DNA of 64,000 nucleotides from Lepisosteus oculatus (Eukaryota > Chordata > Actinopteri > Semionotiformes > Lepisosteidae): positions 46,012,490 through 46,076,489 of the forward strand of contig NC_090709.1 in assembly GCF_040954835.1 (NCBI RefSeq). Reading direction: 5' to 3'. The translations under genes and the position numbers were made by a program. Below are positions 34,271 through 44,115 of the stretch, piece by piece. The notes beneath the pieces were generated by a model, which searched no databases, was not told where the DNA came from, and was given only the letters and a program-made list of their open reading frames with translations. Position 1 is the first letter of the stretch. Each line of letters starts with the position of its first letter.

Positions 34271-35415
34271 AATCATTTCTGTTTATAACAATAATTGTTG
34301 CTGTAGGACTATGTTCCGCAGGAATTAATGATCATCTCTCCCACAAAGGAGAACATGGAATTAATTCCTTTTTAGGCCTCTCCTATCTGACAGCTAAGAA
34401 AACCAACCAAAGTGCCTGCTGGGTGTGTGCCGCATTACCCAAATATGTACAGGGAGGACTTCCTATGGGAGCCATTCCTTGGCGTCTCGAGGAAGTCATA
34501 GGCATGATCATTTGGAGGGAAAATTTAGGAGATTTTAATATGACAAACTATGGGGGGTTGCCATAACACGACTTTAACCTGCACAACATTACAATATCTA
34601 CAGGAGCAAGGCTTAGAGCCCACGAGTTTCACAGGCTCTTACGCTCCTAAATATAACAGAAGCCATACACCACCATACCTGACTCTCAATAAGGAACGTG
34701 AGGGAAACATATGTTTTCAGCACACTAATGGTCTGCACTTGGTTGGATGGAGTCGTTGCAACCTTACCATCGCTGCAAATATATCCACCTCTACCTTCCA
34801 AATTCCAGGATGCGAAACACCCCACAATTCGGTATAAGTTTCTTATTTTCAGAGGCATGGGGAGCGCCAAACGGAACATATTTCATTTGTGGAAAACGAG
34901 CCTACCCATGGTTGCCAGCCCAGTGGTCTGGCTCATGTTATTTAGGATATGTGGTTCCTCATATCCGTGTTCATATCCACAGCCCCTTCGGACCTAACCA
35001 CAGACCACAAAGAAAATTGGCTGATTGGGAATATTATTTAGGTATAATATTTCCACAAGCCGGCATGAACTTTCTGAGTTGAGAGTTAATTCAAATGGCC
35101 TCGACTTTAGAAGAATTAGCAACTTCTACCTCATCTAGTCTGAAGGCTGTTAATGATGAGATGGTAGCCCTCAGAACAGTGGCCATGCAGAACCGACTAG
35201 CTTTAGATTATGTACTGGCGGCCCAAGGAGGAACTTGTGCAGTAATTGGCACTGAATGTTGCACATATATTCCTGATAATTCTGAGCACATCTCAGATCT
35301 GGCCCAACACATTTACAATGAGGGACAGAAATATCAGGACTATTATACTGAAAATTGGGGAATTGGGTCTTGGGTAAAGTCTGTGTTTGGGGCCTGGGGT
35401 GGAACCTTTTTATAG
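34267..35415 (+). pseudogene. ERV envelope (env), frame-broken
   Basis: Starts with a hydrophobic signal peptide just after the integrase end. The surface part has the CWVC motif about 55 residues in, typical of gammaretroviral SU that forms a disulphide with TM. The frame shifts near 34556 and returns near 34840, and a stop is present at 35080-35082. The TM part (35095-35415) has a heptad-like helix, then an immunosuppressive-like segment ending in CAVIGTECC (CX6CC), and it stops shortly before the expected membrane anchor. It cannot be translated as one protein. Confidence 0.85.
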
Positions 35416-35610
35416 TGTTTATCTGTAGGAGTAGTATTGTTTATATGTATAATTGTAATCATCACATTCACAAAAACATGTATCACATCTTGCTATAACC
35501 GTGGAACGTACAATGACATGGCAATACATACCTGTTCGCCAAGAAAGGAAAGATCTGCCCTGACATTGTATGTATAAAAATAGGCTACACTGACGTATGC
35601 CATATTTTAT

Positions 35611-35620
35611 AAGGGGGGAA
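35611..35620 (+). other. ERV polypurine tract
   Basis: AAGGGGGGAA directly precedes the 3' LTR; plus-strand primer site. Confidence 0.8.
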
Positions 35621-36029
35621 TGAAGAAAGATGTGAAGACGGGGGTTTGAATTTAATCCTTTCTGTAGGGGGTTTAGACTTCTAAGTCACAAGCTGGGGTT
35701 TATGGCAGGAAAGGGGGTTAACTGATAAGGATTGCAGATGCAAGCTAGGAACCCCCCTGGGTGTAATGTTAAACTGACCATTTGCCCAGAACATCGTAAA
35801 CTGGCCAAATACCATGAACCCCCCTCTTTACCATCAGACCGAGTGACGTCAGAAACGGAGAAGAAAACGCTATATAACCCAAAAGTTTGTAACAGTACGT
35901 TGAACAATACTTCGGTTTTGTTGTTTCTTGTGGGAAACAAGACTTCGGCTTTATTGTTCCTTGCATGCAATAAACTCATCTGTTTTACTTCATCTCGGGA
36001 TCAAGAACCTTATTTCTTCTGTTACAACA
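35621..36029 (+). repeat. ERV 3' LTR
   Basis: 409 bp, same ends as the 5' LTR and six substitutions by eye, so about 98.5% identical. Confidence 0.9.
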
Positions 36030-36033
36030 CTCT

Positions 36034-36358
36034 CCTCTGGCAATTGACCGGGCTTGTGAAGAAACCAATCTCATTCAACAACCATACAAATTGCACAGCT
36101 TAAGGCACATGAAGCACAATTCGTGGGCTAATTGACACAAAACAATGTCACTTCACATTATCCACAAAGCTGTTTTGCTTGTTGACCACCTCTTCCTACA
36201 TTACAGTGAGCACATACTGTATATTTCAGTATCTTTTATTTACCTTACTATTTTACTGTCCCTTTCACCCATGTGGAGATGTATCCACAGCCCAAACCCA
36301 GTGTTTCGCCCTACGTTTGTGCCAGTTTTACAATCGGTGTAGGAGCCTGCCTTACAGA
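36034..36358. other. Host flank, no gene
   Basis: Nothing recognised between the ERV and the next tRNA relic. Confidence 0.35.
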
Positions 36359-36440
36359 GGTCCAGTGGCACAGTTGGTCAGTGTGTGGTATGCATGTAGC
36401 TGTGCACAGTGGAGTTATAATTCAAACCTTCCCTGGAGCA
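36359..36440 (+). pseudogene. tRNA-Ile (TAT)-like relic with intron
   Basis: GGTCCAGTGGCACAGTTGGTCAG and the 3' end CCTGGAGCA match vertebrate tRNA-Ile(TAT), whose gene carries an intron after the anticodon; the longer middle part here (TGGTATGCATGTAGCTGTGC) fits a decayed anticodon arm plus intron. Box B (ATTCAAACCTT) is eroded. Pseudogene. Confidence 0.6.
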
Positions 36441-38419
36441 TTAAGTCTTTTGAACGTTTTCCACCCATAAAACGTTCATTCGCCGTGGTAGTTTCACTGT
36501 GACTTTGCAGGTAAAATATTCTTAATGAGAATAATATTTCATATGCGATAAATAACTGAACTAGAAAATATTGGAGAGAAATGGCTAGTCACACTATTTG
36601 CAGCAGGCACTCAGACAGAGAAATGTCCTGTCATTAAAGAAAATTCATGAAGAAGAGGAGTGACATCATTGCAAAGGCGATATTTTCTGATGTCTGTCTT
36701 CGTTAATAATCATTTGCGTGGGAATTACTTCTGCCATTATTACTAATACTGATAAAAACAGAGAACTCACAGCTCTCTGGAAGTTGGCCTGGACTCTAGA
36801 AAGTGTTTTTATTTGCAAGCGGCTCTGGAACACACACTAATCTCAGCTCTATAGGTAGTCTGATGATTTAAATTAACTGTATAACTGTTACAAGACTTCA
36901 TCTAATTGTACATTTATAAGACTGTCTGTGAGACACTTGTGAGAGCAGCTGAATTCCAGGACTGCTGTAGAATCACACACAGACAGGTCTTCTTCTGTGT
37001 GATCTGAGTCCCACTGCTCAGAGCTACAGACTGGTCAACTAGTCACTATTGTAGTCACGACCATCAGACCATCGGCTACTAATAATCAAAATACTGATCA
37101 GAGTGTCAATACTGGTGTTTATTACATAAATACTAAGATAATTTCACACTTGTGTTATAGAACACTTAAAAAACATGTTTGGAGGGTGATATACAGTAAA
37201 GAAAGTAATACTGAAGGGCTGGAAGTCCTGGAAAGGGTTAATAGAAGCTTCTTGCTTCTGACCTGGAACAGAGCCCACAGCTGACAGATCAGTGACCCCT
37301 GAGCCCAGTTCACAGAGAGGAGAACCAGGAGCTCTTTTATGTCTCTAAGAGGGCTGGGAGAAAGGAGAAAAGGGGGGAGATGTGACTGGAGTCCAGGTTG
37401 TTCTGTCTGATATTGTTCATGTAGCAGCACTGATTGTCTGAATATGTTCTGGTTCTGGATTGTGAGGATAGAGAGAAGTACGGAGTTCAGCTTCTGTCTG
37501 AGTGTGAGTCTAAGCTGTGAATCTGACTGAAAAGAGAATAATGTTTTTTTTTTATTCTGGCTCAGAATTTTTCTTCTTTTCCAAGGGGTGTTACATCCCC
37601 TTCAGATACTCTGCACAGACTGCCAGAGAGAAGAGGAGAGAGAGATGGACAGATTAGAGCAAACGCAGCGAGAGAGATATACGTCTTGATTTACTTTGAA
37701 GCAAGTGTTCATTTCTTTTCTGGAACAAGTTGTTTCTGAACTTCAAGAAATTCATACAACTTCTGAAAGATAAAATACAAATCTTGCTTCTCAGGACAGA
37801 AGAAATGCTGCTAAAAAATGCAAGTGATTTGTGAAAAGCAACGGGAATGTGTCCCTGTGCAGCTGTTAAACAAAGGGCTGGTGGGTCAAACGCACTCAGG
37901 GATGTGCTACAGATTGTGATGATGTAAACATAATCTCTGCTAAAAATTGAAAAGGGATTTCTTCGCAAACCCTCTTGAATGTTGCAGGAAATCTTCATGT
38001 TTAACTCGTGTGGAACTACAACAAGTAAACAATTAAGTACCTAAGTCAATGTCCAAGAAACCATTTTCACGTGTGGAATTTTTCTTTAACTGGCTGTTGG
38101 GAGAATTCATTTATACACCCGTTGTATCCTTAGCAAAAAGATTTTAAAATTAGAACACAGATTTGTTGGAGAACTTGATGTACCTTAATTGTAATATATA
38201 TATACATAATTGCTTTGATATGGATGTTCATTTGAAGGAATTGAGGAAACTATGAAGGATCACAGAACAACCAAAGATACATTTGGGCATCTGCTATCGG
38301 TAAAGATGAAAGAGTACCTTAAGTGTGAAGCTTTCATACACACGAGAGAAAAAAAAAAACAGTTTTAATGCACTTCATTAAATTGATGGTGTGCTTATCA
38401 ATCGTGCATAAAGTGTAGA
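36441..38419. other. 2-kb non-coding stretch
   Basis: No recognised gene or transposon. A weak copy of the AT-rich segment begins near 38127, preceded by the same 'gagaattcatttata' flank seen at about 23885. The ORFs of 90-114 residues here have no domain that I can name. Confidence 0.4.
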
Positions 38420-38491
38420 TAGCAGAGGATGGTTTCGATCCATCGACCGCTGGGTTATGGGCCCAGCACGCTTCCGCTGCACCACTCTGCT
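38420..38491 (-). tRNA. Initiator tRNA-Met (CAT)
   Basis: A 72-nt minus-strand gene nearly identical to vertebrate initiator tRNA: AGCAGAGTGGTGCAGCGG, anticodon CAT in GGGCCCATAACCC with the three G-C pairs diagnostic of initiators, T-loop with ATCGAAA rather than TTCRANN, and a terminal A1-T72 pair. All stems pair. This is a strong functional candidate for translation start. Confidence 0.93.
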
Positions 38492-38772
38492 GACAGCAGT
38501 CATAGTGTGATTCAACACAACTGCTCTATCTTTGCTTTCTAAAAGTGCGCCCGAGATGAAAAGTCTAAACAGTAAACGCAGACGTCACTTTGAACACTTG
38601 GTCTTTTATAGTACGAATCATCACAGCTGCTCTACATGGGCGTGTCTTCAATATCGTTGAGAACCAAACCTTCTGCTTTCTGAGGCAACTGATTCTTTCG
38701 TCGTTAATTCCCAAATCTTCAATGAGAATCAGTGAAACGAAAATCAAACACATGTACACACTCGCGTCCTAA
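38492..38772. other. Short spacer
   Basis: Nothing recognised between the initiator tRNA and the foldback element. Confidence 0.35.
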
Positions 38773-39480
38773 CACCGGGGTAAAGTTAGCTCGAAGTTCG
38801 AAAACGATTTTGGCACGCCTGTAGCGCTTTCACGAAACCTCTTAGAGTTGCGAGAATGCTTGTTTTGTGTATAAAATACATTGTGGATGCTTTCTCAGCC
38901 TTTACTTTTTCGTTTTTATGACATTTTTTTGACCAAGCACGAATATTCTTTTGTCCATATCTTCGCAATGGAAGCACAGAACGCCGTCAAACCAAATGCA
39001 TTTTAAAGACCACGACTTGTGGATATTTCCACACTCTTTACATCAAACTATCAGTGAGCTAATTATCTTTTTTTAAACCTCCGGTTTTTCATCGATGCGT
39101 AATTACGCACGAACTGGAACCCGGGGGACCGCTGTGTGCACACGTTCACAACGCGAGAAATACTGTTCAATACGGCTTCGTGCGAAAAACCCGTATATGA
39201 CCATAGGAAGCAGAACAGCGCAGTCTCCCATTACCCAGACTGTAAGCACGGGAATAAAGCTTTGTTTGATTTCTGAAACCCTTCCTTTACGCCCTGTTTT
39301 CATTCAGGTAAGGGTCAACTATATTGAAAATACTACTGACAGCAGGAAGATTAAAATATTCTTTACTCAGCAGCTTATTAAAAACAGCTCCCATGATGTT
39401 CAAACCGATTTTTTACACAGAACACTGACACAGCTTTGCATTCTGAATCTCTTTTTCTCATGCTTTTATTTAATATGGCA

Positions 39481-40440
39481 CAATGCACTGGGATAGGGGT
39501 ATTCTGTTCACAAACCAATAGCATTTAAACCACAGCACCCACAATGCTGCAAGTGTTTTGCACACTAAGCAGGTCCTCTGACTTTTCCCAGCTTTGTTTT
39601 GGGTTGTGGAACCTTTCTTTATATTTTTTAGGATTTTCTGAAGATAACACTACAGGTAATACACTGGGACAGGTGGGTCATCTTCATGGCTCAATAGCAT
39701 TTCAAATACAGCACCCACACTGCTGAAACCAAGTGTTTTACACACCAGACAGGCCCCCTAACTTTATATAACCTTGCTGTGGCTGTGGCCCCTTTCTTTA
39801 ATTTGTTATGATTTTTTGAAGATAACACTACAGGTAATACACTGGGACAGGTGGGTCATCTTCATGGCTCAATAGCATTTCAAATACAGCACCCACACTG
39901 CTGAAACCAAGTGTTTTACACACCAGACAGGCCCCCTAAGTTTATATAACCTTGCTGTGGCTGTGGCCCCTTTCTTTAATTTTTTATGATTTTTTGAAGA
40001 TAACACTACAGGTAATACACTGGGATAGGTGGGTCGTCTTGATGGCTCAATAGCATTTCAAATACAGCACCCACACTGCTGAAACCAAGTGTTTTACACA
40101 CCAGACAGCCCCCAGAACCTTATACAACCTTTCTGTGGTTGTGGCCCCTTTCTTTATTTTTTTAATAAGAATTTTAGTTTTTCAATATGGCACCATTAGA
40201 CAGGCGGCACATGGGGATTGGGGGGTGCTATTCATGAGTCAATAGCTCTTCAAGCACAACAGCCACAGTGCTGCAACCAGGTGTTTTACACCAGACATTT
40301 CCCCTAACCTTATACAACCTCGCTTTGAGTTGTGGAACATTTATTTATTTTTTAATTGTTTTTTTGACTGTAATCAAGTGTTGTGCTCACTAGGCAGGCC
40401 TCCTGACCTTTCACAGTCATGCTTTGTTGTGTGCAACTTT
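39481..40440 (+). repeat. 178-bp tandem repeat array, left
   Basis: Starts of GATAACACTACAGGTAATAC at 39643, 39821 and 39999 give an exact 178-bp period. Flanking units are more diverged. Confidence 0.9.
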
Positions 40441-40565
40441 AATTATCTTTTTAGGATTTTTTGAACATGGCAACTTCCACCGAGACGGGTGGGGGGTGTG
40501 GGGGTGCTCTTCAATAGCTTTTTCATCTATACACACAAACGGATGTAACCAAGACACTCAGAACC

Positions 40566-41080
40566 TGTCACGCAGGGGCTGACTGCTGAGGATAGGGATC
40601 CAATGCGGTGCCCTTGGTAGGGTTGGCGCGAGACGCAGGCGTAGTCGGAGTAAACAGGCAGGGGCCCGAGTCCGGGAAGGCGTAGTACAGGCGTAGGCAC
40701 AGAATCGACAGGCGAAGGTGTAGTCGAGGGACTGGCAGGGGTCGGAGTCCGGGAAGGCGTAGAAGTTGCGTCGGTAGGCAGAGGCGTAAATGAAGAGACA
40801 GGCTGGGGTCAGGATCCGAGAAAGCGTAAAACAGGCGAAGGTACAAAATCGAGTGGCTAAAGCAGTTGTCGGAAAAGCGGGGTCGAGGTCCAGGGGAGAA
40901 GTCATAGTAAGGCAAAGGCGTAGTTAGTAGGTAAGCTCCGGGAGAGAATCTCAATCGTGAGCAATGACCGGGGGACAGATGAGGGTTTAAGTAGAGGACT
41001 GATTGACATGTGCACGTTTGGTATGGGGAGAGCTCGAGGGAATGCGGGAGCGCTTGCCTGCGTGAGGGAGATTCATGACA
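40566..41080 (+). mobile_element. Solo LTR-like element, TSD GAACC
   Basis: A 515-bp insertion from TGTCACGCAGG to ATTCATGACA with an exact 5-bp duplication GAACC (40561-40565 and 41081-41085). Rich in internal GGCGTAG/GGAGTCCGGGAAGG repeats. It sits in the centre of the foldback element. Confidence 0.8.
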
Positions 41081-41649
41081 GAACCAACAGAATCAACCTG
41101 AACTCATAGAAAAACAAGAATGCCCCCGAGACACCTGAATCCCCCTCCTGGACCACTCTGGTATCAACACCCCCAAACCCATCCATACCAGCTTACAAGA
41201 TTCAGAATCGGTGTAACCCTCCAACCTGGACCAAGAGCAGGATGGGACAAGAACCTGCACCACACTACGTACACAGGTTTGTATTTTTGGCTGAAGATGA
41301 AAATGTCTAACATAAATTGTTTTGGTTCTAGCAAACAATAAAAATAGTTGTTAAAATCAAAACACACATAATGAGATCACTCTCTGTCAGTATGTGTAAC
41401 ATTCTGGGTCTGGGCTCCTCTGTATTTGGGCTAAAGAGAGTTCAACAACATTTATTAAATGCACTGACATCATAATCTGACAAGATCCATTGTTTAGGGG
41501 AGACTTGACCACCCACTGTCACCCTGGTATCGTGAAGCTCATTGTCCTTTAGCTTTCCAAAACCAGAATCACTTGGGACTCCGGGGGGATCGGTGTATGC
41601 AAAATATGAATTCCTTATGCAAGAAATTGTATATGGTCAATATAGCGAT

Positions 41650-43180
41650 CATATCTTATCAGCAGATGGTAATCTCCAAGGAACAAGTAATAGGTTTATT
41701 CCACGCTGAAAAATGATCAAATGATTGATGAACCCAAGTGATTTGAATGAAATGTTAAACAACTCAAAGCGAGGTTGTATAAGGTTAGGGGAGCTGTCTG
41801 GTGTGTAAAACACCTGGTTGCAGCACTGTGGCTGTTGTGCTTGAAGAGCTATTGACTCGTGAAGAGCACGATGTACTATCCCCATGTACCGCCTGTCTAA
41901 TGGTGCCATATTGAAAACTCATAAAAAAATAAAGAAAGGGGCCACAACCACAGCAAGGTTGTATAAGGTTCTGGGGGCTGTCTGGTGTGTAAAACACCTG
42001 GTTTCAGCAGTGTGGCTGTTGTATTTGAAATGCTATTGAGCCATGAAGACGACCCACCTGTCCCAGTGTATTACATGTAGTGTTATCTTCAGAAAATCAT
42101 AAAAAAATAAAGAAAGGGGCCACAGCCACAGCAAGGTTATATAAAGTTAGGGGGCCTGTCTGGTGTGTAAAACACTTGGTTTCAGCAGTGTGGGTGCTGT
42201 ATTTGAAATGCTATTGAGCCATTAAGACGACCCACCTGTAACAGTGTATTACCTGTAGTGTAATCTTCAGAAAATCATAAAAAAATTTAAGAAAGGGGCC
42301 ACAGCCACAGCAAAGTTGTACGAGGTTCGGGGGCCTGTCTGGTGTGTAAAACACTTGGTTTCAGCAGAGTGGGTGCTGTATTTGAAATGCTATTGAGCCA
42401 TGAAGACGACCCACCTGTCCCAGTGTATTACCTGTAGTGTTATCTTCAGAAAATCATTACAAAATAAAGAAAGGGGCCACAGCCACAGCAAGGTTGTACG
42501 AGGTTCGGGGGCCTGTCTGGTGTGTAAAACACTTGGTTTCAGCAGAGTGGGTGCTGTATTTGAAATGCTATTGAGCCATGAAGACGACCCACCTGTCCCA
42601 GTGTATTACCTGTAGTGTTATTTTCAGAAACTCATTAAAAAATAAAGAAAGGGGCCACAGCCAAGCAAGGTTGTACGAGGTTCGGGGGCCTGTCTGGTGT
42701 GTAAAACACTTGGTTTCAGCAGAGTGGGTGCTGTATTTGAAATGCTATTGAGCCATGAAGACGACCCACCTGTCCCAGTGTATTACCTGTAGTGTTATCT
42801 TCAGAAAATCATTACAAAATAAAGAAAGGGGCCACAGCCACAGCAAGGTTGTACGAGGTTCGGGGGCCTGTCTGGTGTGTAAAACACTTGGTTTCAGCAG
42901 AGTGGGTGCTGTATTTGAAATGCTATTGAGCCATGAAGACGACCCACCTGTCCCAGTGTATTACCTGTAGTGTTATCTTCAGAAACTCATTAAAAAATAA
43001 AGAAAGGGGCCACAGCCACAGCAAGGTTGTACGAGGTTCGGGGGCCTGTCTGGTGTGTAAAACACTTGGTTTCAGCAGAGTGGGTGCTGTATTTGAAATG
43101 CTATTGAGCCATGAAGACGACCCACCCATCCCACCTGTAGTGTTATCTTCAGAAAATCATAAAAAAATAAAGGTTCCATA
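41650..43180 (-). repeat. 178-bp tandem repeat array, right, with dimeric higher-order pattern
   Basis: Inverted relative to the left array. Eight or so units, recognised by CTGGTGTGTAAAACAC at about 178-bp spacing. From ~42400, units alternate between two types (AAAATCATTACAAAATAAAG and AAACTCATTAAAAAATAAAG), so 355-bp dimers repeat; 42400-42615 and 42755-42970 are the same sequence. Confidence 0.88.
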
Positions 43181-44041
43181 ACCCAAAACAAAGCTGGGAA
43201 TAGTCAGATGACCTGCTTAGTGTGCAAAACACTTACCTGCAGCATTGTGGGTGCTGTGGTTTAAATGCTATTGGTTTGTGAACAGAATACCCCTATCCCA
43301 GTGCATTGTGCCACATTAAATAAAAGCAAGAGAAAAAGAGATTCAGAACACAAAGCTGTGTCAGTGTTCTGTGTAAAAAATCGGTTTGAACATCATGGGA
43401 GCTGTTTTTAATAAGCTGCTGAGTAAAGAATATTTTAATCTTCCTGCTGTCAGTGGTATTTTCAATATAGTTGACCCTTACCTGAATGAAAACAGGACGT
43501 AAAGGAAGGGTTTCAGAAATCAAACAAAGCTTTATTCCCGTGCTTACAGTCTGGGTAATTGGAGACCGCGCTGTTCTGCTTCCTATGGTCATATACGGGT
43601 TTTTCGCATGAAGCCGTATTGAACAGTATTTCTCGCTTTGTGAACGTGTGCACATAGCGGTCCCCTGGGTTCCAGCTCGTGCGTAATTACGCATCGATGA
43701 AAAACCGGAGGTTTAAAAAAAGATAATTAGCTCACCGATAGATTGATGTAAAGGCTGTGGAAATATCCACAAGTCGTGGTCTTTAAAATGCTTTTGGTTT
43801 GAAGGCGTTCTGTGCTTCCATTGCGGGGATATGGACAAAAGCATATTCGTGCTTGGTCAAAAAAATGTCATAAAAACGAAAAAGTAAAGGCTGAGAAATA
43901 CACAAAGCAAGTGTTTTTGTAACTCTAAGAGATTTCGTGAAAGCGCTACAGGCGTGCCAAAATCGTTTTCGAACTTCAAGCTAACTTTACCCCGGTGGAT
44001 TTGCCCGTAAGGATAAATTCTGTACAGTAAGACAGGAAGAA

Positions 44042-44115
44042 AGGCACCACTGGGAATCGGACCCAGGATCTCCTGTTTATTAGGCAGGCGCTTTAGCCAA
44101 CTAAGCCACGGTGCC
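44042..44115 (-). tRNA. Thr-type tRNA with Ile anticodon AAT
   Basis: A 74-nt minus-strand tRNA whose body matches vertebrate tRNA-Thr(AGT): GTGGCTTAGTTGGCTAAAGC, ..AAACAGGAGATCCTGG. The acceptor GGCACCG pairs with TGGTGCC and the T stem is intact. The anticodon is AAT (Ile) instead of AGT (Thr), from a single G-to-A change at base 35. The anticodon stem has one mismatch (31-39) and box B is GGTCCGATTCC with a changed second T. It is either a decaying gene or an anticodon-shifted tRNA. Confidence 0.8.

Larger units (their letters stand above)
30519..36029 (+). mobile_element. Gammaretrovirus-like endogenous retrovirus, internally deleted
   Basis: A 5.5-kb provirus with two 409-bp LTRs, TG..CA ends and a 4-bp target duplication (CTCT at 30515-30518 and 36030-36033). 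It has a tRNA-Ser primer site, a long leader with tandem repeats, a protease relic, the C-terminal end of integrase, an env with frame breaks and a polypurine tract. Gag is not clearly recognisable, and the reverse transcriptase, RNase H and most of integrase are gone. The CWVC and CX6CC env motifs and the GPY-type integrase end place it with gamma-like retroviruses. It is an old, defective copy in a host genome. Confidence 0.9.
38773..43997. mobile_element. Foldback-like element with long, internally repetitive inverted arms
   Basis: Starts CACCGGGGTAAAGTTAGCTC and ends with its reverse complement. Unique outer arm parts (38773-39480 and 43290-43997, about 710 bp) are inverted copies. Inside them, both arms continue as arrays of ~178-bp tandem units, about five units at the left (to ~40440) and eight or nine at the right (from ~41650). 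The middle holds a solo LTR-like insertion (40566-41080). Long inverted arms built of tandem subrepeats are the hallmark of foldback elements. No transposase is visible and no clear target duplication was found, so a segmental palindrome is an alternative. Confidence 0.65.

Noticed and set aside
42400-42970. Repeated identical 71-residue ORFs
   Set aside because: They are frames through the 178-bp tandem repeat (355-bp dimers), not a protein family.
42400-43180. CRISPR-like array in the regularly spaced repeats
   Set aside because: Units are contiguous 178-bp satellite-type repeats with no unique spacers, in a eukaryotic genome.
38773-43997. Polinton/Maverick element, because of the long inverted ends
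   Set aside because: No polymerase, integrase or capsid genes, and ends do not begin with the usual AG; arms are built of tandem repeats instead.
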